DNA from: Saposhnikovia divaricata
Lineage: Eukaryota; Streptophyta; Magnoliopsida; Apiales; Apiaceae
Length of the DNA stretch: 64,000 bases
NCBI GenBank assembly: GCA_036435485.1
Contig: CM071594.1
Location: forward strand, 199,790,216 to 199,854,215
Reading direction: 5' to 3'
Both the position numbers and the translations under genes were made by a program. Positions within the stretch are counted from its first letter, which is position 1, and each line of letters starts with the position of its first letter. Positions 22,741 to 34,862 of this stretch are shown piece by piece. The notes below the pieces were generated by a model, which searched no databases, was not told the DNA's origin, and worked only from the letters and a program-made list of their open reading frames with translations.

Positions 22741-22895
22741 TCATTATTCTACGTCAGGTTAAGTGAAGAAGCCGTTGATAGGTGGCATGATCTCGAGAGA
22801 CTTGTTTCGGACATACTTTTAAGGGCATGTTGTGAGAACTTCTCCCTTTCTGCAAAGTTATCCAGCACTGCTGCAGCCCCGTTTTCCTTGTTCAC
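22741..22895 (-). pseudogene. Duplicated, frameshifted third exon of B12D
   Basis: On the minus strand this matches exon 3 of the B12D gene at 24232-24385: LDNFAEREKFSQHAL aligns with LDNFAEGEKYSQHSL. A single missing base near 22817 shifts the frame before the conserved NKSPEIMPSINGFF segment, so the tail is lost. No exons 1 or 2 accompany it. It is part of a duplicated block with the DEL pseudogene. Confidence 0.85.
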
Positions 22896-23084
22896 CTTCT
22901 ATATTTTTTTTAGAACAAAGAAGTGTATCTGTAACTGCATACCCATATGACTGCACTTTTACAATCTAATTTGCAATATGAGCTTGTCAAATGCCAACTT
23001 TCGGCTTAAAGCAGTGTAGCACAATGTGTTAAGGATTTCTGGTTAAATTGTAGCGTGCTTAGCATTGTTAGCAAAGGTTGGCAA

Positions 23085-23790
23085 AGTGGGAACCAGCATT
23101 TACGTGGTTGAGTAGGAGACAGTCACAGAAATCCAGTAATGTACTTGAGACTGGTTCTGGTTCAAATGACACCAATAGGAGGGTGTTTGGAACTGAGATT
23201 ACAATTTAATATACTGTTTCAAAGAGATGAAAGGGCAGATTCTATATCCAACTGCAGGTGTAGTGGGAAGATACATGTGGCAACATATGCCAAGCAAATT
23301 GATGTAAAAATTGAAATGGTGAGAAGCGAGATCTCCATGAAGCAGCACCAAGGGCTGATGTCTAAGATTTTTCTGTTTGGTCCCCTCTACGCCTGCAACT
23401 GTAGAGTAGTGTATTATAATCTTGAAATATCAGCACGAAATCATCACTGTCATACTTGTATTGGTACACCATCGACTAGATGTGGTACTGATTCACTCTT
23501 GAAGTCGTATACATGTGTTCAGTAACAAAGTGATGAAAAGTAAATGTTGTTAATCATGTACAGCAATCAGTGACCTTTTTGCTCATTTTTGGCTTGTTGA
23601 AGTTAGTAGACAAGCAAATGCAGCCAGCATCTTGATGCATCTCCGTTCCAATTAACTCGAGCTGTTCAACAGAATGATCCCGGCCTCAATTTCCAGCTTG
23701 TCTTTGTACATGAGAATTTATTTTCTTTATGCACCAACTAATATGGCGGAGGGTGCATCGTTGCTTCAATCTTTAAAATCAAACTGGTAT
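23085..23790 (+). pseudogene. Partial DEL pseudogene (exon 9, intron 9, exon 10)
   Basis: It repeats DEL exon 9 phrases in order: GTGGGAACCAGCATTTACG, GGAGGGTGTTTGGAACTGAG, GATTCTATATCCAACTGCAG, GCCAAGCAAATTGATGT and GTTTGGTCCCCTC. Then follow part of intron 9 (ATCATCACTGTCAT, GTTGTTAATCATGTACAGC) and exon 10 with its end CAGCCAGCATCTTGATGC. Indels and stops break the frame (for example ACAATTTAA near 23205). Retention of intron sequence shows a DNA-level duplication, not retroposition. It carries one repeat unit where the working gene has two, with features of both units. Confidence 0.9.
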
Positions 23791-24231
23791 TGTTTACCCT
23801 TTTTCCCATATTTTTGCTGTCAGGGCTAGAGTTTCATGAATCCTAGTATTGATTTTTATCTCATTAATGTGAAGCTATTCAAGTAAATACACACAAAATT
23901 TAATGAGACAAACATTTATATATTCGAAATTCATTACAATTTCACATAATTCAAAAGTATCTCAATATCTGAAAGTAGTTCAAAAGGTGCCATGCCAAAT
24001 GCATATTAATGATTAAATATCTAGAGAATATTAACATCTCAATAAACGACGTAGCAAACATCACCTAAAAAGAGTAGTTTAAACAAGTCCAGAAATACTT
24101 CATATACTTTATTCAAGCTTCCACAATCACCCAACCTTAGTTTGAATATGGGATGAATAAAAAGGTTTGAATTCAAATATCACAATCAATAGCTTTTTTA
24201 TCAATCAACGGCCAATGTTATAATTCATTCA

Positions 24232-26561
24232 TCATTCTATGTCAGGTTTAGCGAAGAAGCCGTTGATAGATGGCATGATCTCGGGAGACTTGTTTCTGAC
24301 ATACTTTCTAAGGGAATGTTGCGAGTACTTCTCCCCTTCAGCAAAGTTATCCAGAATTCCTGCAGCCCGGTTTTCCTTGTTCACCCTTATTTTTTATAAA
24401 AGAACAAAAAAAAAATGTGTATCAGTATCACCAAAATATTACCACTTTCACAATCTAACTTACAGAACAATAATGTAAAACCTTAGGTTCAAAGGACAAG
24501 AAATATGTAAAAGATAGTTTCTTTTAGTATCTAGACTTTTAATTGTTGAAAAGCTGCATATATACAAGAGTAAAGTAGTGTAGCACAGTGTGTTAGGTAA
24601 TTCTGTCTGAAATTAAATTGCTCTTGGCAAATGCGGTGCATTAAAACAAAGTAGGACTAAATTAAATAAAAAATCAAGATTACTCAAATTGAGAATTAAG
24701 GGATAGTCTTCCTCTTCGGTTATTCAGTAATTCAGTAACCAGCTAATTCGTTAGAAAGGCATTTTAGAGTCTGCAATAGTAAAAGTTAAGAGATGAATAT
24801 CTACCACGTGCACAGTCATTTTTATAGGGTATCAGTTTTGACTTTAAATGTCTTTCACGAACCAAAATAGAAAAGGCTAAGATGTTCTTTAGCCAAGAAA
24901 TCCAAGGGAAAGAAAAATATCTGACTCATTGGTGTGTACAAGTATCCAAAAACAATGCACTATTTATTTAGTGAAATAAAAACAATGCACTATTTATGTC
25001 CACGTACACATACATAATCCAGGGAGGCATACACGTGTGTCAAGGGATGGGCATTCATCCCGGCCCGCCCGATCCCGATCCGATCCCCGCACCGAACGGG
25101 GCGGGGAATCGGGGATTTTTTCGGGTACGGGCCGGGGAGCGAGGACAATTTTCAAAAAAACCGGGGAGCGGGCCGGGGCCGGGATTTTAAGTCTCCCCGG
25201 CCCGATCCCCGACCCCGCCCCGATTTTCTCCACCCGACCCGATTTTCAATCCCCGAATTGATTTCACCACATTATAATATATATAATCATATATATTAGC
25301 TACTGTTTTGTAATGTTTAGATTTTAAAAAGAAGTTTTAAGAGGTAACATGGTGATGAAAAAACGTTGTAATGTAACATCTAATCTAGCTATAGTTGCTA
25401 ATTTCACAATATATCACAAGAAAAAATTATTTCGAACTCACTAGTTAGTGCTTAAAGTTATTTAAGATATTATTTTTTGTTTAAAATGAAATTCCCCGAT
25501 TCCCCGCGGGGATCCCCGTTACCCGTTTGGGACTGGGCCGGGGAATAAAAAACAATCCCCGACGGGGAGCGGGCCGGGGACGGGGATTGGAATTGAATTC
25601 GGGGATGGGGGCGGGGATAGCATTCCCCGGCCCCGAAGTGCCCCGATGCCCATCCGGTGTGTGTGTGTGTGTGGAAAATGAGAAAAATTCCCGAATGGAA
25701 CCATACAGTAAATCATAATTTAATCATTTTTAAAAAGTTCATCTTTTGCATACAAGGTTTTGAATTTTAGTGGACTCCATTTCATACTTATTCATATAGA
25801 AATCAGTTTGATCCAGTAAGCATACAAATATGGATGAAATGTGTAGTTGGCAAAGTGATGTAGGACGAGGTCTAGAGTTAAAGATTTTAAAACTGTTCCA
25901 CATCGGAATATATCTATCCAGGTACAGTAACTCACAGATGGAAAACACACGATTCCATCTATAGAATAAAAAATACAATTGTGTAGAGAAAAATCCCAAA
26001 CTTTGAAATATGTAAGATCCTATATAAAAGAATACTAATCTTTATTGGTAACTAGTGCCTAATACGAAAATACTAAAATAGTATAGAAAACCAATTGTAA
26101 ACACAACTAAACCAATTGTAACTAATTTTTCAATATTAAACACTCATATATAAGGTAATTGAAAATCGAGCTCTCAATTCCTAGAACTGCATTAAAAAGA
26201 GACTATCATCGATGCGTGATATTGAAGGATTCAAAGTTTATTCAAGAGTCGAAAATAGTCAAGTCCAGGTTCTGATCATTGAATTCTGAAATGAAATCCC
26301 CATAGAAGTCAATTTTGTCTTTACAAATGAAATTAACAGATAAAAAAGTGAAATACACACACAAGACACACACATAATTGAATTGAAAAGGGAGCCGGGG
26401 GGGGGGGGGATAGTACAAACCTGACTTCAGGATTGCCAGAAATGTTACGAATCAACTGCATACCACAAATCCCCACGGCAACACCAACGGCAGCAAACAA
26501 TGGATATACCTGTACGCATCGATCAATCAGATCTATCATTTACTTAACACTGGCAGAGGGA

Positions 26562-26601
<40 letters not shown>

Positions 26602-26689
26602 AGGGAGAGAGAGAGAAGGGGGAGAGAGAGAGAGGGAGAGGGAGGGAGAGAGGACGAACCTCGGGCCTGAGCCATCGATTGGCAGCCAT
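24232..26689 (-). CDS. B12D: B12D / MLRQ-family small mitochondrial membrane protein
   Basis: This encodes a 90-residue protein in three minus-strand exons: 26660-26689 (MAANRWLRPE), 26421-26509 and 24232-24385, with GT..AG borders and matching phases. B12D proteins belong to the NADH-ubiquinone reductase complex I MLRQ-like family. They are small mitochondrial proteins linked to hypoxia, germination and senescence. Exon 2 supplies one hydrophobic membrane segment (YPLFAAVGVAVGICGMQLI, about residues 12-30) then RNISGNPEVR. Exon 3 supplies the soluble tail with NKENRAAGILDNFAEGEKY and NKSPEIMPSINGFF, ending at TGA 24232-24234. Intron 1 is short and holds a GA microsatellite; intron 2 is about 2 kb and holds a GC-rich hAT-like MITE. 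The coding sequence is intact. A degenerate copy of exon 3 lies 1.4 kb downstream. Confidence 0.92.
25043..25655. mobile_element. GC-rich hAT-like MITE in B12D intron 2
   Basis: The outer inverted ends are GGATGGGCAT and its complement ATGCCCATCC. The subterminal blocks (25060-25255 and 25495-25640) are dense CCCCG / CGGGG arrays in opposite orientation around an AT-rich core of about 230 bp. The layout parallels the CCGAA element at 6659-7220, with a different repeated word. The flanks GTGTGTC / GTGTGTG are compatible with an 8-bp duplication but are low-complexity, so this is not proof. Confidence 0.7.
26390..26410. repeat. Poly-G run beside B12D exon 2
   Basis: About a dozen consecutive G residues (26397-26409) lie just inside intron 2, next to the exon 2 donor. 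On the minus strand this is a C-run shortly after the splice site. Confidence 0.85.
26556..26652. repeat. (GA)n-rich purine microsatellite
   Basis: This is an almost pure GA/GGGA stretch of about 97 bp, directly beside B12D exon 1 inside intron 1. On the gene's own strand it is CT-rich, the type often seen near plant transcription starts and in leader introns. Confidence 0.95.
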
Positions 26690-26954
26690 CGGAGCAGTGT
26701 GATTTAGGAAAGGAGAAAGCAAACAGCGAATGAAAATGCAAAGCTGAAATGAATAAATGACACCACGACTTCTTTCTTGGCTGCTGCTGCTGATTTGCTG
26801 TCTCTTTATTTTATCGTAAATTCACTATTTGATATGGGCTGGGCCTACTTTCTACATAATTATACCGTTCAGTTATATTTTAATAATTAAATATTTTTGG
26901 TGTGGAATTTTCAATTTTTATTTATTAAAATTAAAGTATCTATTTATCTATTTA

Positions 26955-27283
26955 GGCCTTTGCTCTATACAGAACACTCTTATATAACAAATAACAAAGA
27001 ACACCTCAGATCTATTAGATCCTTTGGCCCCGCCAAGGGCACCCAATACAAAAAGTTGTTATTTTTTTACCCTCTATCAAGTCTGCAAAAAAATTGAAAA
27101 TTACTATTCACTGATGACGTCATCAATGAACAGTAAATTTTCAAACATTTTTTTTTTCTGGTTTGCTAGAGGGTAAAAAAATAACAATTTTTTGTATTGG
27201 GTGCTATGACGGAACTCTTAAATTATATTAGATATGAGGTGTTCTTTATTGTTTGTTATATAAGGTGTTTGCTATAGAGTGCA
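26955..27283. mobile_element. Full-length hairpin MITE
   Basis: The two halves are inverted complements over about 150 bp each: TATATAACAAATAACAAAG / CTTTATTGTTTGTTATATA, AGAACACCTCA / TGAGGTGTTCT, GCACCCAATACAAAAA / TTTTTGTATTGGGTGC and TTACCCTCTA / TAGAGGGTAA. The centre near 27112 is TGATGACGTCATCA, itself a perfect palindrome. It is non-coding. The superfamily was not determined; the microsatellite at the right flank hides any target duplication. Confidence 0.8.
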
Positions 27284-27284
27284 A

Positions 27285-27319
27285 CTCTATCTATCTATCT
27301 ATCTATCTATCCATCTATC

Positions 27320-27408
<89 letters not shown>
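27285..27408. repeat. (TCTA)n followed by (TA)n microsatellite
   Basis: About nine TCTA units (27285-27320) run into about 44 uninterrupted TA units (to about 27408), directly beside the hairpin MITE. Confidence 0.95.
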
Positions 27409-27411
<3 letters not shown>

Positions 27412-27529
27412 CACCAACACAAGATAAAATTCTTGAGATTTTTTAATGCATTTGAAATGTCCAATTTACCCCTCATCTCTTGAAATTACTAATTTATCCC
27501 TCCGTTCTCAATTTTTTGAAAAAATTGTG

Positions 27530-27605
27530 GTTGGTGAAAATTGATCTTGGGTCTCCATGTTAATTAACAAATCTCTCTACCACTACACCACATATGTTCT
27601 AAATC
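27530..27605 (-). repeat. Possible tRNA-derived fragment, decayed
   Basis: The minus strand has an A-box-like GGTGTAGTGGTAGAG and, downstream, a weak B-box-like GACCCAAGATCAA, in the same order as the fragment at 12470-12530. It is too decayed for a firm call. Confidence 0.25.
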
Positions 27606-27609
27606 ATAA

Positions 27610-30490
27610 ACATTATAGATGGATGTGTGTGTTGTTTGAGTGAAAAAAAATATCTATTATTATTTCTTTTTTTTTGTCAGGGGTATTTATTTCATAGATG
27701 AATTGGAACGAATAAAATATTCGTAAGGTGTTTCTTTCATTCAAGAAAGTTTATCATCTAACCGAAAGGCAGGCATGTTGCCTCCGGACGCTTAGACAAT
27801 ATAACTTTAATGTCTGAGATGAAAGCCACCCGATTTGCAAGTACAATACAAAAAACTGGAAAAAAAAAAAAATAAGTAACACTACAAGACCAATCTCCCA
27901 GAAAGTATTATGGCTGATCTTCAAAAGTCTCAACCCCCAAAAAATGGAAAAATCCCGACTGTCCATCATTTGTCACCAGGAAGACATGCAACACTGCTCA
28001 TCAACCCAATCAATAGGGCCACAAAGAGAAACAAAGAAGGGTCTCGTTAAAAACCCACGAGAGCAAAACCCTTTGGAAAAAAAACTCAAGTGGGAAAAGA
28101 GTGCCCTCCATGAAACCCAAGATCATCGAAAAATAAACTCTCCTTAACCACCATTTGCCTACAGCTTTGCCTCTAAGAAACTAGTGTTCTGTCTTTTCTC
28201 CATCCGCTTAAAAACTTTTTACCTGAAAATAACAAAACAAATTTCAATATCCGTTCAACACAAACTTTAATAAGAGTTCCGAAAATAACTCAACACTATA
28301 CTAACGTCCCAACCAAAGGGAGTACATTTGGTTAGACAGTCAACCAGTTTACAAAATCCTCTTAATAAGCCAATCAAAATGGCACTTTATAACCTCTTAA
28401 AGGCCCAAAAAAACCATCAATCATGGCCACCCATAAATGGTACAATACTTAAAATGTTTTTTACAAATCAATAATTGATATGTCATTTAAACTCAATAAA
28501 TACAATCTAAAGATATAATGAAAATTAAAAAAAATTGACTTTACCTTTTAAAAGAAAATTAAATCTCTTAATTTAGTGCATATGACCAAAACTAGTTACC
28601 AAAAAAATACAAGACATTAAGTATTATAAAATGCATTAAAACTAGTCAACAAATCAGTAAAGAACGTATCATTAGCATTTAAAAGTAATCAATATAAATC
28701 AAGAGTTACCAAAAAAATATATAATGAAAATTAATTACCATTAATGACAATAATATTAGCATAACTATCAATGATACAAAGATTGTAACAGTTTCAAAAT
28801 GATATATCAAAACCCCGCTAATTAACTATCAAGTTAACACAAAATAATACTAATTATTAAGAAGATAGTAATAAAAATCCAAACAAACCGGGACAACAAT
28901 TACGATTCCAATTAACACTAAACAGATAAGAAAAAAAACGACATAACATGCATTGACTCTACTATGAAACAAGACAATCAATCATTCACCGACCATTAAA
29001 CTTAATTTAAAACACACAACAAGCAACTACCTAGATCACACAGAAGTTAGCTAGAAATAGAAAACATATACGTAATCGAACTTGTAAGAAACAAATCAAC
29101 CGTGATTACACAATAAGCTAAAATAATAAACAAAAGTAATACACTTAACTTGAACCAAAAACATCATGACCAAGCTAAAAACTAACTTGATAGCTAAAAA
29201 CAGACTCAAACAAAAAAAAATGAAAATAGTACAATATCCATCACTAATTACACAATAAACAAATAATCTAGACAATTTCATATTTAACACAACGTCCCAA
29301 CATTATCCAACCAGACTAAAGTTCAATCAAGCAGTACTAAGAATCTGAGTTCTACAGGGAATACCTTAAATCGTTGAGTATTTACACACGATTTACATAA
29401 AATAAACATAAAAACCCAATACCGTAGGCCAGTATGCAGAATCGCTCGACTGAGTTTTGACTCACTAAGTCACGTCCAAGTTGTCCCCGAGTTTACTCCA
29501 TAAACTTTGAATCTCCATTTTTCATCTTTTAACTTTCTTCAAATAAGCCAAGCGAAAATAAAGTCCAAAAAATCCAATCAACCAAGATTGACCATCGAAC
29601 ATTCAAGTCATTCCAGATCGAAAACCTTTTATTCAGATGGTCCACGCATATACATGACTGAACTGACAAAATTAACTTACATACTAATAGAAAACACAAG
29701 ACAAGATTGTTTCAGTCCGAAAACTTTTGTACATTGACTGCTATAAATATAACCGAACTTTCTCTGCCAAGCAATGAAAAAAAAGGGAGAACGGTAACGA
29801 AGAACCTTTACATTGTAATTGCAAATCTACAACCTAATGAAAAAAATTAAGCGCACAAGACATGCTTTTGTACATCGGCAGCTATGGCATGACCAAGTTC
29901 TGAGAGCCTAATGTTAGTAATGAATGGTGAAAGGAATTGAACTTTTCTTTGAAGAAGAAAAGGGGAAAATATTAAGAGGAACTAATTCAATAATGAAAAA
30001 TCATACGACATCTAAAAAAACAATCGAGTCGAACAAATATAAAACAGATCATATCGCTGATTAATCAAACTTTCATGGAGAGACAATCAAACGATTTGCT
30101 GAAGTTGATATATGTAAATGTACCCGTTTCGTCACAACCAGTTTGAACTATCGTAATTGCAATCCCATAAAAAAAATTATCATTGAATCAGAACCTTGAA
30201 AATCACACAAATTTAACATTCCGGACATTTAATTACACCAAAACATACCACACTCTCATGATTTATCCTCCTTGGCTCTTCTCCAATCTCCATATTATTT
30301 TCGAGTTTTTCTTAAGAAGCAGAAGCACAAAATTAGGAACAAAATTGTCCCTACCTATTATTTAATTATTGAGACACATTAACAATTTTTTGTCATGATT
30401 TTACTTTTACATTTATTGATTTGAACTATAATATATTTTATCAAAATATCAATTATTGATACATAATATATGGTTTGATTATATTATAAA
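27610..30490. other. AT-rich stretch with no recognised gene
   Basis: No open frame with recognisable homology is present on either strand. The part near 27990-28110 (CTCGTTAAAAACCC, CAAGTGGGAAAAGAGTGC) resembles non-coding parts of retroelements, but I could not find matching LTRs. The remainder is AT-rich and unremarkable. Confidence 0.4.
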
Positions 30491-30514
30491 ATTGTAATAA
30501 CAATAATAATCAAC

Positions 30515-30518
<4 letters not shown>

Positions 30519-30594
<76 letters not shown>
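30519..30594. repeat. (AAT)n microsatellite
   Basis: About 25 uninterrupted AAT units. Confidence 0.97.
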
Positions 30595-30597
<3 letters not shown>

Positions 30598-30599
30598 TT

Positions 30600-31272
30600 A
30601 GTATATAACTATTATTCCCTTACGTTGGGATTTGATGTCTTTACCTAAAATTGTTGTCTACAAAATTTGCTATTGTGAAAATAAATGTTTTTCCTAAACC
30701 AATCTTTTTTTATAAAAATTTTGTTGAAAAATTTCTTTTAGATTTAATAAGCTGTTTTGAACCAATTGTTCTACAAAAAAACTATTGTTGCGATCTGCAA
30801 CATCAATACCAAACAGACCTTTAATATGATTGGTACTAGATACAATATATATCTATATAAAAAAAATCAGAATTAGCTGATATGTTAGATTTTGACTCTA
30901 TATGAGTTATCGATTAAATAAATGAATAAAATGCATAGTTAAATTATAATGTAGTATTATAAATAAGATTATATACTAAAAAAATTAAGATGTTAAATTA
31001 TATATGACTACCTATAATATAATGATTGATTAGTGATATTTTAAGATTGTATAAAAAATATTTTTTTTACTGTAGCGCATATTAGTTTGTATGTATACAT
31101 CATACATTTTAGTTGATTTTTCCTAATATTAAAATAGTTTGTGTTGTTGTTATCATAATACATCTCCTACCACATATGTAATGATCCACCTGTCTCCCCT
31201 TGCTGGTTTACTATTGCTAATGAAAACAAACTAAATAGAATATAATTATCGTGATAATCTTTTAAAAATTAC
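30600..31272. other. AT-rich flank of the nested stack
   Basis: I saw no gene. This is the left-hand host DNA of the outermost Athila-like LTR. Confidence 0.4.
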
Positions 31273-33229
31273 TGCTAGAAAATGGACTAAACAACACATT
31301 ATTGTTGCAATAGTACAAGTAATATAGATATAAGTCAAGTTCGTTCCCACAGAGATCTGGTTTAGGTTTTAAATCAGTTAATGCACCTATGCAATAATGT
31401 ATGGTTTTTACTCACTGCTAAGACAATTAACAAGTGTGACATCCCATAATCCGGGGTACAGATTTGGGGCCACCAACCACGATCAACACAATACAAACCT
31501 GGATATAAGCATAATATAAATAAAGAAAACCCCTTAACTAAGATCGCATACAGGTTATGGTATGAAACAAACTATTAAATTACATCTTTACCATCCTACC
31601 TCAAAATAAAATGATTATACAAATTTATAACAGCTTAAGTTCATCTGCTGACTAATTAACCAACCTCTGACGAACTCAAATCAATACCCGGCCCAAAGTC
31701 CACAACCCGAACGTCACCTCTCGTTGAAGGAACAGGAATACTCTTTCACCACAAAGTCTACTCAACATCTCTATTAAATGGAGAAATAAAACAACAATGC
31801 AAGAGTGAGCCAACAATGCTCAGCAAGCATAAATATATATGTCAACATCAAGAACAAATGTAAATTATTGATCTGCAAGAATAATCATCATAGGTTCCAA
31901 AGGAATCAGGCTTTAAAGCAATTCAAACTCAATATATGGAATAGAATTGGATTTTTATATTTTTTTAAAAGACAACTAGGTTAGGCTGCTGATCAGTCAG
32001 CACTAACCCCGGACAAATGCACACAACAATGTCCTACAATGGATCCACGGCACACATTGGCCTCAACTTCTGACCATTAAACTGGTCTCCCCGAAGGGAC
32101 TTCTCTGACCATAATATGGTCTCCCCGAAGGGACATCAAAAACTTTCCAATTCTACATCCAACGTACTAGGTGTCGGAACAATCGACAACCTCTGTTAAT
32201 CAAACAATCTGGAAAACTCACATTCCAGAACAACTCAACTGGTAAAATAGAAGAAATCAACAGTTCTATCTTGGATATCGACGAGATCGATATAATAAAT
32301 GGGTTGACCATTGAATAAACAACAATAAGATAAATGTAAACGAGATCGACAATAAATGGGGTAACAATTGAATGAATGAACAACAATAACAATAAATATT
32401 TACGAGATCGACAATAAATGGGGTGACATCATATCAGAAATAATTAAAGTAAATTTCACTTGAACAAGAAGTGAAAGGAAAATACTTGTCTGTCAACCAA
32501 CGCTAAACTCGTCTAACACTTGATCGTCTCACTCTACTTTAACCTTCCCTTTTTTCCTCATACTCGGTTCTAGATTTCCCTTTGTCCCTCTTACTTGACT
32601 CTATAATATTTAGAGCACATTAATCACCAAGAAGCATTTAAGACTCGCTAACAGTCAATACAAATAACTCACATAGCATTTAAGCATGTAAATTCCACAA
32701 AACAGCACATATAACGCACTTTAATAATTAACTGAACACAAGAAATACTTTTTTAAAACCATCTTCAACCTTGGTTTTTGAATAAAGCCCAACTCAGAAT
32801 ATTTGAAAATATTTTTAAAACATTTTCTGAATTTTTAAACATTTTCCACTATTTTTAAAACATTTAAAGCAGAAAACAGATTAAGTAATAATTAGATAAC
32901 TCTAATTAAATTAATTAAAATCAACTAATAACTAATTAATAAAATTATTCAATAAATGATTAAATTTATCAAATAATTAAATTAATTAAATTATTATTTG
33001 AAGATAATTAATATAATTAAAAATACTTAATCCTTAATTATTTTTGAATTAATGTAAATAAATAAATGATTTTTCAACTTAAATGATTAGATACATAATT
33101 CGGAAATAATCTAAATTTACATTAATACTTTTGAAAATTAATTCTGAATTTTAAAATAATTCAGATATAAATTAAATTCTCAAATCTATACTATTATATA
33201 AAAGTCGAAACATTGAAAGTTTTGGTACC

Positions 33230-34597
33230 TGTTAGGTCCGATAAGATTGTAGAAAGGGGGGTTGAATACAATCTTAACCTTTTTATCGAAATTTGTCCGT
33301 TAGATAATATTTTAGCAAAGACAAATTTGTGCGGAATTATTTAACACAATTTTCAAGTTGAATATAACTGTATATTAACTTGATGTGGTGTTACAAAATC
33401 AGTATAACAACTTATCAAGATGTTAATAACTAATTAGAAAATTCGACATGAACTTTTCTAATTTAGTTAATAATAATCAAGATAAGAACTAGGAAACTTA
33501 ATTCGCTAGTAGTACAAGAATCACAAATAGACAAGTTCTAGCGGATAGAATATTACAAAGATGAAGAACTTGAATTTCTGGGAATTGTTTAAGCTTTGGT
33601 GTTCTTGGTGTTCTTGAGAGAGAATTCTGTTCTGCTGAATATGATATTTTCTGCTCTGTTTCTTGGTTATGACTTAATCTGCTGTGTTCTGTTCTTTTGT
33701 ATCAGTCATAAGTCTTGCTAGCTTTCTGTAGGATATTTAACTGCTCCAGCATGACTTAAACTGCTTCCAAGACTTAATTTTTCTTCATTAAGACTTACAC
33801 AAACCTCCATTAAGACATAAACCTGGTCGGTATGACTTAATAAAAGTTCGGTATGACTTAAACAGCTGGCAGGAGGTCGGTATGACATAATCTGCAATGC
33901 TTGGTTCGGTAAGACATAACTTTGAATTCTGTCGGTATGACATAATTTAGGTCATACCGAATTTTTCTTCTCCAAGACATAATCCAACCTTCTTTCTTTA
34001 AGTCATATTGATCCATTTAATTAATTAATGATTAACTAAATCATATTAAATTGATACAATAATTAATTTAATAAATAAATTAATTCTTCCAGAATTAATT
34101 CATTTAATTAAATTAACTAAATGATTTATATCAATTATAAATGAATTTAATTAAATCAATAAATAATTAATTTAATTCTTACAAACCACTGAAGGTAGTA
34201 AAGAATTACCACTGACTTGTGTTGACGTTCGATGTACTGTCTGGTTCATGAACGACTAACTTCAATGATGCTTCTTCACTTTTGACTTTAGGTTGTGGTT
34301 TATTTCTTCTCTCAATTCTCTTGTACTGTAATTGACATTCAAACTATCACTCGAAAAATCTCTGTCACTGTTCAAATGAATCCATTCGCTTCAATGCTAT
34401 ACTGGGGCTTGATCAGATAACTGAATCGTCTTCCAGTGTACGACATCAAAACTATAGATTGACTTTTCTTCTTTCTTCTGACAGATAATACTTCTTGAGA
34501 TTCCTGTGACAGTTCATATGTATATTTACTTATTACAATTTGGTTTAAGTTGATTAGGATCCTCTAACTACAAATAGGCTGAGTCATATGCCTTTCA
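33230..34597 (-). repeat. Sirevirus 3' LTR
   Basis: This is the 1368-bp LTR copy at the 3' end in coding orientation. It carries a cluster of TATGACTTAA / AAGACTTAA / TATGACATAA words and a CGGTATGAC...GTCATACCG hairpin at about 33683-34010. Confidence 0.95.
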
Positions 34598-34612
34598 ATC
34601 TCCCCCTATTTG
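34598..34612 (-). other. Sirevirus polypurine tract
   Basis: The minus strand reads AATAGGGGGAGAT directly before the 3' LTR, the plus-strand primer site for reverse transcription. Confidence 0.85.
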
Positions 34613-34862
34613 TTTGTTAGACAATAACAATCAAATTCCTAGAGGATACCTCAACTAATCCAACTTAACCAAATGAAAGATAAAACTTTAAATACTAAGT
34701 AAATATATAAAAAAAGTTCTGGTTTATATTTAACATTTGCCAGATTCAAACATGAAAGATAAATAGAAGATAGATGATCCTCTAGACTGATCATATGATA
34801 CAAATTCCTATCAAGATTTATCTAAGCTCTAAAGATATAACATGTAGAGCAATTCTTTTTCT

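Noticed and set aside
26333..26741. Several open frames over the GA repeat and exon 2
   Set aside because: Only the spliced B12D reading is supported; the Ser/Leu/Pro-rich and Arg/Glu-rich frames are repeat artefacts.
27990..28150. Possible retroelement internal region (AAAACCC..GTGGGAAAA phrases)
   Set aside because: No LTRs, primer site or coding domains could be linked to it.
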